A program made the translations under genes and the position numbers. Under the pieces are notes generated by a model. The model searched no databases and was not told where the DNA came from. It saw only the letters and a list, made by a program, of their open reading frames with translations. A stretch of DNA of 64,000 nt from Physcia stellaris (taxonomy: Eukaryota > Ascomycota > Lecanoromycetes > Caliciales > Physciaceae), in assembly GCA_018902385.1 (NCBI GenBank), contig JABSSW010000011.1:248001-312000 (forward strand), given 5' to 3'. This document shows positions 36,724 to 49,647 of the stretch, piece after piece. The first letter of the stretch is position 1; each line of letters starts with the position of its first letter.

Positions 36724-39329
36724 TCAAAGTCGTGCATCGATCATTTGCAGTCCCCGTTCTGCAACCGTATCGACCCAATCAACCATCAGTGGGTTTGCGC
36801 CCAGCATGATCACTTCTCTTTGTTTTTCGTACACAGTCTCCAGGATCTGGCGAGTTGCAACCATGGCCTTGCCAATGCTCTGGTTCTCGAAAGCGATCAA
36901 GAGCCGGATGACCTGTTGATGGTCCGGTGGGTTTTGGCTGGCGATTCCCGCCATGAACAATGGAAATACCATGAATTTCCGCTCAATGAACCCATTACTA
37001 GTAATCTCATGCCCGAGCTGGATGATCCGGCTTACGCTGTGCGTGGTCTCCTGGATGGGCTGCGGCCCGTTATCGAGTCGCTGGTTTGGCCACATGCTGG
37101 TGTGTGAGTAGATGATGCAGGCGTGATACAAGGCATAGGTCTGGCCAGTATGAACGTCAGCCTCAAACAATCTGATTTCTCTATACGCGGATGTGGCTAA
37201 GCAAACACAGGTAAGACACGGGGATTGCATGTCCTGTCACCTTTATTTGGAAAAGTATTGAATAGAGAGAAAGATCTCCAATACACAAAATGACTTACAT
37301 GCTCGAAAATCCCACGTGAATGGACCGGAACATTCTCATTGCAATAGCCCATCGCGTCGAATGTCGGTGCCTGCAGTTCCCATGTCTCCCGTAGACTGTC
37401 ACGGAGCTGTTCGACTCGATGTTGCCGTTGTATAACTTCTGCTCGTGATGCCTGAGTCTGACGCCCGTAAGACTGAGCGACTGAATATCTTATTTCATGC
37501 GCCAGCAGGCCCAGGCGAGCCGCTAATACAAGAATACTCCTATGAAATACCAGCACGGAAGGTCCAGGATGGGCTGTTGACGCTGTGGATGTGTTATCGA
37601 AGTCGAAAGTGGAAGCTTGACCTGCAATCGACGGATCCGACAGTATACCGCTGGCGAGCATGGTCTTAACGAAGTCTCCTCGTCCGCTTCCCGTAAGTAT
37701 GCTGTGGGTGTCTATACTGACTGTCCACCAAATGACGAACGAGTAGTTTTCCCTGCCATATAATTCATGTCGTAGCATCACAATACGCAGAAGCTGGCTA
37801 AGGTGCTGGGACCATAAATTCGTGCCTCTTGGTTCCGCAGCTGCAATCTGTGAGAACGTCAGGAAAGCTGAGTTACTTAGGCTGGAGAAGCACACCTCGT
37901 AAAGCAGCAGTAGAAAATGAGTCAACAGGGCTCCATCAGATGACAGGTCTATCGAACTGCGGAGGCTGTTCTGTAGATATGGCAGCGCCTTGTCATAGTG
38001 TTGCAGAGCGCTGAGATTCTGCACTCCTTGGCTGTGTGCCATGCTGAGTGCGGAGAACGCCATAAGAGCATGATATAGCTAATCAGTCGACGGTTAGCTA
38101 GTTGTAAAGAACGTTGCAAAGATCGTGGTACGCAAATGTAATCGTACCAGAAACCCAGTAGACAAAAGCTGCGAAACATACCGGGGGAAAGTTATCGGCG
38201 TTCCTGTCAAGGACCTCAGAAAATGTCATATTCTCAGACTGAGATGGAGTCCCCAAGGAGTCACAATGTACTTGGTTCAACTGACGGCGCACGAAATTTT
38301 GATAGAACGCGACAATCTCTTGATCTGCCTTACTCTGTACTGTACTCTCGACCATGGGTGAATTTTCATCGGAGCGGGATGAAAGCCGTGCGGTTTGAAA
38401 AATGGTGGTCGCTGGAGAGTGCGATGTTAAGCTCGACGTTGGCGATTTACTGAGCTGAGTAGTGAGTAATCCTAAGGTTGGCATCTTTCTGACATTATCT
38501 TCAAATGTGCCTAATATAAGCGTTTCAGGATCCTCGTATACATCCACATTACTTGATGAAGGCTTATTGGCAGAGCTTGACCGTCCTTTGGGACTGCGAC
38601 TTGGCCTCGAAACGCTGTTGCGCCGCGAGCTGTCCTGGCTATCCCGGTATTCCTCTAAACCCGCAAAGCTGGCCGGATTGGCAACGATGTGGTAGGTACC
38701 TGGTATCTTATGCTCAGCTTTTCTCTCTCGGTCCTCATCACTCTTCAGCATCGAGAATGGCGGTAGCTGGTCCTCATCCGGGTGGTAGTCATAGGTACAC
38801 CTTAGAGAGGACCACGAATTTGAACCTGTGTCACAAATCTCAGCTTCGACACTTGAGGAATTGACAAGAGTGCAGACGTTTCCAGATCGAAAAGCCGGAG
38901 CCCGTGTGTGGCCGCATTTTCTCGAGGACTCTCGGTGTGTCGTCCTTGAATGAGAGTCTTGGACTGTAATCACATGGATGACTCAATCGAGAACACGGCT
39001 TGTTGTAACAGACGCAGATTAGCGACCCTTCTTGGCCCAGTGGTCGGTGAATTCACTTACCGTGCATTTCGGCCTAGCCTCATCGCACCTGTAAGGATTT
39101 CCATAAGCAGTTGCTCTTGCATAGAACGAACGCAAATTGTCCCCACTTTACTTTACGAGTCTGTAAGAGGTCAGCATCACCCTGGGAACATCAATTGCGA
39201 AGGGGTACTGGCCCTACACGTCCTGGAAGGGCCCAATGTCAGCCACGCCTTGACCAAAGTGTAAAGGGGAACCTACCAGCATCCAAATCGCGAACGTGGA
39301 GGCAGACGAGCTGGAGCACTTCTTGTCAT
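36724..39329 (-). CDS. Zn(II)2Cys6 transcription factor with fragmented DNA-binding exons
   Basis: Fungal zinc-cluster regulator, 726 residues from eight exons: 39329-39277, 39222-39213, 39160-39147, 39088-39061, 38998-38853, 38800-38182, 38078-37241, 37196-36724. The first five exons spell the binuclear zinc cluster: [38 protein letters not shown], with all six Cys and the usual spacing. The linker FKDDTPRVLEKM is typical of the class. The remaining 600 residues form the fungal-specific regulatory region (FYQNFVR, FPPLYHALMAFSALSM) ending VDWVDTVAERGLQMIDARL. Exons 2 and 3 are only 10 and 14 nt, and the intron between them starts GC, not GT (39212-39161). Phases agree at all seven joins. Its targets are unknown and no metabolic cluster surrounds it. 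Confidence 0.85.
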
Positions 39330-41120
39330 GGCCTCAGTACCAAGACATGGACTTGAGTTAGATTTTGCCATTTGCTTTCGATATGGAGCAATGACTGGCA
39401 AACGGCATTGTGACTCTGGAGCTGTTTGGCCATAGCTGCTCTGCATTGATGGTTCAAGTAATCTGCCAAAAAGGAAATGACCCAGCGCAAGAAAGATAAG
39501 AGATCTTCGAGGTCTATAACAGCAAAGCTATGACTGCGGGGAGAGCCGAGGAAGTGGAGCAATTAGACTGACGGTGCCTTGCACTGTTAGGTCTTTCAAA
39601 GACTTTGGTAATCTGCGCTAGTGCGAGTTTTATGGATGAATGTTCAGTAGACGCCGTGATTGATCAGCGACTACCCGGGATGGGGCATGAGAGCCTTATA
39701 CATCAGACCCAAAGCTGACTAGGGATATATGTAGTCGTAGGCTTGCGTTGGTCATGGCCTGGAGGCTAGTTATGAAACGCCCTGAACTCGCAACCATTGA
39801 GAAAGAAACGACAAGATGAAACTCAAATGCAGAGCTGAGGCGTGATGCAAACGGCCCTCTCCCGAAGATTTTTAGATCGTACAATCATACCAATATTAAA
39901 TTTGCAAGTTTGAGTCCTCCGGGGCGAATGTGACATGCTTCTCGCTTGCGGGTAGGCTATTGGCGGTGTCTACAAGCTAGAGTGCCCGCGTAGGGGTTTG
40001 AGATTTGAGAGGGTGTGAGTTCGTTGCTACGAGCCTACGACTGGTACGGATGCGTAAGTGCCTAGTGTGAACGTTGGATATGGATCGGCGAATGGCCTCG
40101 GGATGGCCCATGCCCTGCAGAAGCTTTGTTCCTCCCTTGGGCCCTGCAAGTTATTGTGGCTGGGCTTCAAGGATGGACCTTCGCCTCTTTCGGAGATGTG
40201 CATGTAAAGATGCGGACGAAGGGAGAGTTTGATGAAAAGGCGTGACAAAAGAAACCTAACAGAAACGGCGTAGAGGAAGGAGACTGGGGATCGATGTCAA
40301 GTGCGAATGAGGCACCAGCGCTCACCAATCCCCACAAAGGGCACATGCTCGATGAGAGGCACGTTACACCAGGGGTACTCCGGTACCTAAAGGGGAGTGG
40401 TTAGTCCCAGGATTGAAGTTCAGCAGGCCAATGGTCGTTGGCCGTCGGTCCAAATTGCCTCGTGAAAGAATTAGAGTGCTGAAGCCACTAAAGGCTCCTT
40501 GGCGGATCAGCGTTCAGCAGCAGACTGCAAATTCCTTTTCCCTCCCAATGCTACTCTGGAGCTGGAGTAGCATCTCACACGAACACGTTGTCGTCAGCTC
40601 CATCCAGGGCAGGATCGCGGCGAGTTCGGAAGCTTTTCGCTTGTATCCCCGTGATTGCCGACAACGATTGGTCTTCCACTCAGACAAACCCCCATTGTGC
40701 GTAACCTTTCTGACTAGCATGACCAGTCCAGGCCGGCGCATTAAGGTGAACCGCAAGTCCCATCAGCCCAAATTCCCCATGCACGACTAGAGTCTTTTAG
40801 GGCTGCAGATGAACCGATTACCGATAGGTTCCCGGTCTACGGGAGCCCTAGTCTGGAGGCTGACCAGCTGGGAAACTCTATTTTCACCAGCGAAGCCATT
40901 CAGAATACCCTCCTGTAAGCTCTTGCCCATACCTACTGTACTTCCTGTCTGCTTACTATTGAAAGTGATAGGGTTGTCGCACGCTGAGTCGCCACCATGG
41001 AAACGCTTTAAGCGCCACGAAACACCCATCCTTCATGCGTCTCGAGTCCAGTGCTCCATATGTGGGGAACCTCATAACTCCACGCTGGATGCCAACGTCA
41101 TGCTGTTCGTATCCCAACCT
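39330..41120. other. Intergenic, upstream of the Zn2Cys6 gene
   Basis: About 1.8 kb without a gene I can support. Overlapping open frames on both strands at 40787-41189 include a Cys-containing fragment (VQCSICGEPHN) on the plus strand, but no coherent gene model follows. Composition is ordinary. Confidence 0.35.
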
Positions 41121-41626
41121 TCAATCAAAAAGCAACTTCCGCGCCCGTTTGAGGCCGAGCTGGACTCCCGCAGATCTCTCGTCATCTAGAGCGTTGGTTA
41201 TTTCCTGGCCCATTAAAGCTCTTATGCGATCACCTTTGCGAGCCAGCGGCACCAAGCTTGCCATCACCTCTGATGCCTTGAGCCGGCTCCTTTCAACTTG
41301 GTCGCGCGAAGCCCTTAGACTTCTCACATAACCCTCCAAAATCTCCTCCAGCTCGACACTCATGCCAACGTCGGTCATCCTGCTGAACAGTTTACCCTCT
41401 GCATCATACACGATATCCTGCACTAGGTTAGAACCGCCTTTTGCTGAAGCAGTGTTGATTAATTCGAGTGATCGATTTAGGGCTGAGTTCAATTCTAACC
41501 ATAGCATCTTGTTAGTCAACCTCTTCTCCGGATTGACCGCTTGGCTCCTTACCCTTTTCTTCACGGCGTCTCGGATTTACAGACTGTAGCAGCGCCGATA
41601 GAGCGTTGGCAAGTGTGATTTCTTTG
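41121..41626 (-). CDS. Hypothetical helical/coiled-coil protein (5' end unresolved)
   Basis: Unrecognised. The main exon 41494-41121 joins through a 58-nt intron (41552-41495, GTAAGG..TTAG with CTAAC branch site) to an upstream stretch reading KEITLANALSALLQSVNPRRREE. The product is highly helical: LNSALNRSLELINTAS, then ELEEILEGYVRSLRASRDQVERSRLKASEVM, then a basic end (LGLKRARKLLFD). The size and character suit a small subunit of a complex such as a kinetochore or vesicle factor, but I see no diagnostic motif. No in-frame ATG is found before a stop just upstream, so a further 5' exon would have to reach into or past the ECM29 3' end on the same strand. The start given is approximate. Confidence 0.42.
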
Positions 41627-41645
41627 CTACATCATGACTGTCAGT

Positions 41646-44600
41646 TTACGGCTTGACCCTCTTCAGCAAGTCAAGCACCAACATTGTTTTGGAAGATGGA
41701 CCCCCAGCTGGCGCGTCTACATCCATTTCAGACGATTCGTCCGAGCAAGATCGTATAACAGGCTCCGTGATCTCCAAGACCTGCGGATACATGTCGTAGT
41801 CTTCCCGGGAATCAACGAAGTCGCCGAGGCTTGCCAATGCTTCCTGCCGGTAGATTATATTATTTCTTTTGCTTTCTCGTATCACGATCATCTGTGGGCG
41901 TAATTAACGATACATACGCGTTAGGTTTTGTCAACTGGAAAGAGGCCGAGGGACGAGAAACGTACCTGTATTTGCTGCTCTACTTTCGGATTCGAAGTAA
42001 CGAATTTGGTAGCCTTAGCAAACTTGACAAGAGCCTTCAAGATCCTCTCTTTGCCTTCCCATGTCTTGCCTGCGATAGCCTTTTCCAAAGAAGGCCATAA
42101 TAGACTGGCATCAGCATCACTGATTTCGATCCCCAGAGTGTTCACACATTCGGCGATTGCGATTGCTGATGTGTGCTTGACAGACCAACGCGGAGAATCG
42201 AGATACTTGGAGGCTACGTGAATTATGTCTTTGAGATAAAGCAACACAGCGCGAGACCCTCCTACATTGTCGTTCCATGTATCTTTGAACAGGGATCCGG
42301 CACGCTCGTCAGGATCGTTTTTAGCAACGAATACGAAAGGTAGAATTTCGGTAGCAAGGTTGTTGAATCGATCGGTTGCATGTTTTGAGATTGCATGGAC
42401 AAGGTCGCCAGCGATGACTCGTTGGCGATCGTCACTTGAATTGAAATACAATTCGTGACTGTATGCAATGACCTTGATGATTTCACCATCTGTAGCGAGC
42501 CTGGCTAGATATCCACAAGCAGATGCATAGGCCGAGGCTACCGTGTCATTACGATCGAGTAATTGCTTGCGAGTAAGTCTCAAGAAATGGTCCGCATGTG
42601 GCTTGAAAATGAAGTTGTGCCTTGTTGACAGGGAGACAAGAACACGCGACGCACCAACTTTGGAAGGAAGCCCAACCGCTGTTTTGATGGCGTTCTCCAG
42701 GCCATCTTTGAGTTGTAGCATCGTTTTCTCGTCAATAGCGTCGAGGCATCGCTCGATGGCCTCCAGTAAAGGCGATGATTTGATACCAGTCAACCTGGCA
42801 TCGTCAATCTGTTGCGTTGTTACCCCATACTTATCTGCGTTGAGATGTAGATAATTGATCCCTTCATTCTCGAAGGAGCTGAGAAGTGCAATAAGGTGAC
42901 TGACGAGGTTTGGAACGAACGGTCTCAGGGTTTTGCTGTTGCTGCTCTTGATGATGTCGAGTAGTGTTGACAACGAGAAGACTTGAATCTCCTTAGAGCT
43001 GGATTCCAAACCAGAGGGGCTAAATAAGAACGGTAGTACAATCTTGAGCATCGTATCGATATTTTGAGCTGAAGAGTCACCCGCTTCCAGACTGCGAGTC
43101 AAGATACCTGCTAGTACTCGAGCAAGGGCCTGAGCGGCATCACGCACAGATCCTTTGATATCATCACATACCTAGTATACATCAGTCTTTGATAGTGTGA
43201 GCCCTTCCATCAACCAGAACTTACCTTGAAAGTTAATGTCCAAATCTGGTTCAGGTACTTCTCATACTTCTCTAACGGCTTTCCTTGAACAAGGTCCGCA
43301 ATAGCTGCGCAGCAAGCTTGGCGGACCCGCCATTCCTTGCCCAGAATGTTCCCGAGAAGATCGTCCATGATACTGTCAAAGAATTTGTCTATGACAGCGG
43401 ATGAGTCTCTCACCAACGCTTTCCAAATTTCATTCATGGATGCCCTAACGTTTGTATTCGCATCGAATCGATATCTGAAGAGGGCCGGATATAATTTTGG
43501 GTTGTCGGCCAAATACCCGTCAACGCTGGAATCCGAAAGGATCTTACTCAGTCCAAAGTGTCCAAAAGTGGCGCGGCTAGACCAGATGGCGTTATTAGAG
43601 GCCATGGACATGAATCGATAAACAAGACTGGGATCCCCGACTTCAGCTGCAAGACTCATGATGTCCTTGTAGGTCGTAATGGACTGATTATCTCCCGTGG
43701 GAAGTGCCCCAGGCTCGAAGAGCTGTGTCTGATCAGAGACATTCCCAGCCAGACCTGCAGTGTTCCCGGTAAATGAAGCGACAAGGTCTCTCACGAGCGC
43801 ATGTCTGACATCTTTGTCACCCTTTTCATAAACGAAGCTCAGTCCACGGGCTGCGGACTCTCGATTCAGGGAATCATGATCCGCTAGAAAGCCTTTGAAC
43901 GCTGCTTGGCATTCTCGCAAACGACCTTGTATACCTTGAAGATGACCGCAATACTGCACAAGGCATAACAGCCAAATCACGGAAGCTTGCCTCAAGGACG
44001 GCTTTGTGGTCTTACAATCTTCCAAGATTTTATGAATCATATTGGGCAGCGTCTTTTCGCGACTAGGCATAGGAGGCGGAGATTCCCCTACGTCCAGTCT
44101 CCCTACTGAAACTTCAGAAGCCCATCCTGCTGCTGCAGAGCTCAACGCGGAGCCGATAGCAAATTGAATCTCAGGCTGTCGACTTTCGTGCAGTGTATAA
44201 AGGACGCTTATGATCTGATTCAGATATGAGTCTTCGCTGTTCTCCACACACAGCATTGCAAGGTTTCCCAAAGCTAGGATTGCCCCCTCATTTCCGCCAT
44301 TCGCCTTTCCTTTCAGGTCCGAGACAATGGTAGAGAATGAGTGTGGCTTAGGGAGAGACTCAAGTTTGATAACACCGTATGCTGCGAGTTCCGTCAGCGC
44401 TGAAATAGCACTTTCTAGCACTAGAGCCTCGCGTGAATCAGATATGATGTCCAATACAACCTTGAAAAAGACTTCGGTATAATCTTCGTAGTCTTTCGAT
44501 AAGCTACTCGTACGTCTTTGAAAGAGTCTGCTAATGAGAAAATATGTTGCCAGAATAGAGCCATGTATTTGGTATACCTGGACTCCGACTGCCTGATTCC

Positions 44601-47263
44601 ATGTTGCCACCTTCTGCTGAAATTCTGAGAGACTGATCTGAAGAGAACTTGCCGAAAAATCGGGGTGAGAAGCTAAAATTCCGAAGACATTTGCAGCAGC
44701 CACTCGCATCGAGTAATTTGTTGAGTAAATAGCCTTTCGTAATGATGTCGCCTTTCGTGCAAAGGCTGAGAGCCCAGCATCAGGGCTCAAAGCACAGAGC
44801 TCCAGAAGACATTCCGCACTTCGTCCTGTACTGCCTTCCGCGTGCTCAGAAACAACGCTAAAAAGAGCTTGCAGAAGCAACTGTAGCGGGCCACCTGTAT
44901 TTGGATCGGTACCTGCCAGGTGGACTAAGTATTTTCTCAGCTTTTGCCGAGCATCTGAATCATTCTTGATCAAGGCCCCAAGCTTGCCTTCCCAATCAGC
45001 ATCAATTTGAGGCGCAGTGCCGGCTGCAGTCAGAGCCTGTTGTATGAGCACATTGCGACAAAACAAGGATGCTGCGTCGTTAGCCTTTGCAGACGTTATA
45101 CGCCGAATGTTCGTAGACGAAGCGTCCTGAGCATTGGTAGGACCATAGAACTGGCCGACTAAAGCCTTGAAATCAGGAAATCTCTGCGAAGTAGTGTCGT
45201 CTCCCCGATGACTTCCAGACTCTTGATTCGGCGACAGAACCAGGTTCTCATGCCAATAGGGATCGAGACCTTTAATTCCCTCGTCTGAGGCTTCATTCCT
45301 ACCCTCACCGTCATCATTGATGGCAAGGACGTTAATCCAACGAGCCTTATTGTTGCGGAACGGTAGACAGCGATTTGCGAAACGGACGGAAACGAAACGC
45401 GTGCTCCGGACAACTTCGTAACCAGATCCTTGAACGTCGCCAGTCCGAAGCCCGATTTGATAGACCAGCAGATCCGTAAGGGGTGCCTCAACCTCTGGAC
45501 TCAGACCTGTACCGAAGGCCCCCATTACACTACTCAATGCTTGCTCAATACTGAACGAAGTATCTCGACTTGAAGAATCACAAGCCAGAGAATCGAAAAG
45601 CCAACGGAGAAGATCAAGGTCTGGGTCGAGTAAAAGCATTCGAGGACAGGCTGCTGCGAGGAGGCCAATGCTTTCATAAGCTTGGCTCCTGGATACTTGC
45701 TCACCAGCGCCTGAGCCAACTGCACGACTCTGTTTCGGCCATCCTTGACTCTCGATATATGACCGGAGTTGTCCAACTAAGCCGGGTGCGAAGAGTTCCA
45801 GCTGTGCGGGCGAGCTGATACGTGCGAGCCAGTTCGTAAAAGCAAAGACATGATCCCGGAGCTTCGAAGCCTCTAGTCCCTGCTTGATAGGCTGGTTCCT
45901 GTTCGGCGGGCTATGATCTTCAACAGGTACAAGCCCTTCTTTAACAATTTGCGTACTCTGCACAATAAACTCTGCGGCTTGTTTCGATCTGCATAGAAAC
46001 CCAAGGATCTTAATTTGTAGTGGTGGACGAGCAGGCAGAGAACCATCAACGCCTCTTGTGCCAAGGTAGATCCGAAAAAGCCTTGCTAGTAAATCTGGGT
46101 CCTCCAGCGATATTGCCGGGACTGCCCTTTTCAAGATATCATCGCCGATGTCAGAAAGACGCGAATTCGGATCGGAAGAAGCAAAAAGTGCGGGCAAAAA
46201 TCTCTCCTCTTCAACGAAGGCCCCACTTGCGAGAAACTTGGCCGCTTTTACTTTTGTCTCGATCAGATTGAGGCCTCCAGCATTCGGCGTCCAGTTCTCT
46301 TTCTTCCCACTCAGACACAGGAAATTTACATCCTCAATACTTAACCCGGGGCCACGCTTACTTTCAACAGGTCCAGCTGTCAGCAAGATAAGCTTGCCGA
46401 GCCAGAGAGCCACAAATGCAGCATCTTCTTTGCTTTCTACTAGCCCGAGTTTGCTACGTAGATCAAGGTCTTCCTTATCACCGCGTGAGGGTAAGTCGAG
46501 GCTGTGTAGCAATCTAAGTAACAAATTGAAAACAGTTGCTGCGTTGTTGGTAGACTCCGCGTAATTGGTACGAAAGCCAGTGAGCAAAGTAGGCAGTAGA
46601 TCCAATCGATCCTATCAAATTGGTTTCTCATGGTGAGTCGGATTCGGGTTGATCGTGCTTCAAATGATACGGGAATGGAGCAATCGAATGAGAAATCACG
46701 GTTATTAGATGAACAAACTTACAGAAATAGCCAATCTATCGACACCCTGCTGGATATATAGAAGGTCGAAGTGGCGGATGAGAGGGTTCAAATTCTCCTT
46801 GTATTGCTTCAACAAGGAAGCTACAGGAAGCTTGATCGACCTATGCAAGAGGTTGATCAGAAAACGCATATTAAGACATTAGCATGCTTAGCGTGGAATC
46901 CGGAGCAGCAAAAAGAAAGAACGAATATGACGCGTACGGTGGCTTGATTCTGGTATTGATGTGTTGACAAACTGAAATAACCTAAGAAACATCAAACCCA
47001 TCAGCTGGATTCGCATTTGCTGTATAACAGCGTGGCGTGCCCGCCGCTCAGCAGAAAATCCACCAGATTATTATTTAAAGCGCTTCATTTGTTCCACTCA
47101 CTTTGTTCCGAACACTTATGTGCTCAGAGGCTAACTTGAGAAGGAGAGGAGGAAGATAGGTCTTTAATGTGGTCTCTAACTTCGTATCTGTCTCAACTAG
47201 TGCAATGCGAAGTTCGACCTTGCCCACTAGGCTGAGCTCCCTCTGCTCTTGAGTTTCCGTCAT
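41646..47263 (-). CDS. ECM29: ECM29, proteasome adaptor/scaffold (HEAT repeats)
   Basis: Large HEAT-repeat protein that binds the 26S proteasome, stabilises core-cap association and aids quality control. Six exons: 47263-47102, 46981-46938, 46840-46723, 46611-43225, 43171-41966, 41891-41646; about 1,720 residues, slightly shorter than yeast Ecm29 (1,868). The N-terminus ELSLVGKVELRIALVETDTKLE, SVRNK-VISVCQHINTRIK and LIRHFDLLYIQQGVDRL is characteristic and is spread over three short exons. Later hallmarks are NWTPNAGGLNLIETKVKAAKFL, EWRVRQACCAAIADLVQGKPLEKY, WTLTFK-VCDDIKGSVRDAAQALARVL, and the C-terminal SKRNNIIYRQEALASLGDF. It is divergent from the cyclin gene, with about 990 bases between the starts. 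Confidence 0.93.
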
Positions 47264-48251
47264 GGTAGGTACAAATTGAGGACTGGGGGAATTGGGAAGG
47301 TGAGCTGTTGAGAGCTGACAGCTACATCTCAATAGCTTTGAGGAGGACTACTTCGATGTGAGTAAAAAGTTTTTGGAATGCCGTATCATCATGCAAGGTA
47401 CGATAGTTCCGTAAGGTTATGTAGTAGGCAGATGTGATTCGTAAGGTAGACCTGTATACGTACTCTTAGAGATGGGGATTGCATGGATCCCTGCACTAGT
47501 CAGCTTTAGAGCGTCATAGAGCGGGCCACTCGGGCCGCTTCGCAGGGGATGGATAATTACCTCGATTACCTAAGCGAGCTAAGGTAAAGTACAGTAAAAT
47601 ACTTGATCAAAACGATCTCTCCTCGAGTCTCGTGAGATAAAGTGCCTTTCTGATTTTGCCAGATGGAGACATACAGGTAGGCTGGTGTGGTTACAGGGCT
47701 GTACATAGCAAGCATGAGTGACGAATTCATTGAATCAAGTACGAGCAGAGTACGCACTCAGTGAACAAGATGTCGTACATTTGACACCTGCTTGTGATGT
47801 GGCATGTCAGGGCAAGGGGACCACTTGGCAAGAACCTGCCGCCGTTACGCGATGCTGGCCTGGATGAAGCAGTGTGACGTGTTGGCTTCTTCTCAAATGC
47901 GAAATCTATAGTCGACCACAATGATTTGGTGCTCGAGCCACAATGCTTGACGACACAAAATAATAATAGCTTGCACGACATCCCACAATCTCAGCTGCAT
48001 TACTGTCTGAGATCATTCGGAAACGGAACTAGAGCGATTGAATTGCTTTATTACTTCCAACATAAATGTTGCGAGTAAGTTCTTTATCAATTTCTCTTCG
48101 CACCTACCCCACCTGAAGTACATACGAACATCGATGGAGGCTCGACCACACGGTGCTTGCTCCAGAAGTTAATAGGTAATCGCGAGTATCCTGCTCCTGA
48201 AAACTTACTTCTCTATCAACATCGCCTGGTCAAGCCTATGAAAAAGCTAAT
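47264..48251. promoter_or_regulatory. Divergent promoter region, ECM29 / Pho80-like cyclin
   Basis: About 990 bases between two divergent start codons. No gene is supported; a short open frame at 47727-47981 (-) is not convincing. Confidence 0.45.
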
Positions 48252-49647
48252 ATGGCCGCCGCCGGCATCAGCGATTTCATCCGCTTCCCCTCGAAAATGG
48301 TAGTTGGCGACGCGCATCAGACGACTTCCATAAGATCCGAATCAACTCAAAATCTATCGGCTCTCGCTCAAGCACGCTTACCCAACGGCCCTTCGATCCA
48401 AGCCCGAGTACCCCCAAGCTCAACCGTTCCCACTCAGATTCCAAACTCAAGAACCCCTACAACCCGTTCGCGAGCATCTTCTCATAGTAAACCGCTGAGC
48501 TCATCGAATCAGCGGTTGCACGAAGCTGGAACACCAGACTCACAACGAACAGGGGGTTATGCTTCTCCCCAGAGTGAAAGAGAAGGTCATGTATCTATAC
48601 CCCCATCACCTCGGCTCGAGCCCACACAGCGCTCGATGCTGTCATTCAATGGCTCAGGCTCGACATCGCCTGCCCGCATCAAAGTCCGCGATCTGAATCA
48701 CATACAAAGTTTTGCGAGTGAAGAAGTTCTCACAAGATCACGCCATGGGTCTTCTACGTCACTGAAGGGAAAGCGCTCATCGTTTGGTCAGCAATATGAG
48801 ATCAGTGCCATGCCAGTCACAGACATCATTGAAATGGTTGCCGGGCTCCTAACGAAGATCACAACCACCAATGACCACCAGCATGAACACATACATCGGC
48901 ACATTCCTCCGCCTGAAGGAGCCGCAGGGCTTGATCAGCAAGCAACGAGCGTGCTTGCTTTCCACGGGAAAAATGCGCCAAGCATCACGATTCTTAGCTA
49001 CTTGAGTCGAATACACAAGTACTGCCCTACTACCTACGAAGTCTTTTTGAGCTTGCTAGTATACTTTGACCGTATGGCGGAAATCGTCAACAGAGCCGCA
49101 GTTTTAACGGCCAGCGATGATAATTCACTAGAGGAGAAGCGGAACCCAAGATCAAAGAGGTCCAATGAACCAGCAGCAACAGTTTACGGGCCTGCAACCC
49201 CTCCGCCGTCCGGGCCGTTTGGACCTCAGCAAGGGGTACATGCTTCAGGGCATGCAGATGCGGATGTCGATGCATACAATCTCTCACACTATTTCGTCGT
49301 GGATAGCTTCAATATACATCGCCTAGTGATAGCAGGCGTGACCTGTGCGAGCAAATTTTTCTCCGACGTCTTCTACACTAATTCGAGATATGCGAAGGTA
49401 GGCCTGTCCCAAGCAACCATTCTGATCTTCTACTAATGACTGGCAGGTTGGCGGCTTACCCCTGGTGGAGCTTAACCATTTGGAGCTTCAATTCCTGCTG
49501 TTGAATGATTTCCGGCTTTCAGTACCCGTGGAAGAGTTGGAAGCTTATGGTACAATGTTGGTCGAGTTCTATGCTCGCGAAGTGATGACACAGCAGCAAA
49601 GTGGTCAAATGGAAGGCCTGTACATGCAGACACCCACACCGCCTTGA
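48252..49647 (+). CDS. Pho80/Pcl-family cyclin
   Basis: Partner cyclin for a Pho85-type kinase; in Neurospora the corresponding PREG protein represses phosphate-acquisition genes. Two exons, 48252-49397 and 49447-49647, give 448 residues; the 49-nt intron has a CTAATGAC branch site and restores SRYAK-VGGLPLVELNHLE. About 190 residues of Ser/Pro/Thr-rich sequence precede the cyclin box (about 190-420): VTDIIEMVAGLLTKI, LSYLSRIHKYCPTTYEVFLSLLVYFDR, NIHRLVIAGVTCASKFFSDVFYTNSRYAKVGGL, and LNDFRLSVPVEELEAYG. A His-rich patch (HQHEHIHRHI) and a Pro/Gly-rich loop (PPPSGPFGPQQG) interrupt the box. Whether it is the PREG ortholog or another Pcl cyclin is not settled. Confidence 0.87.
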
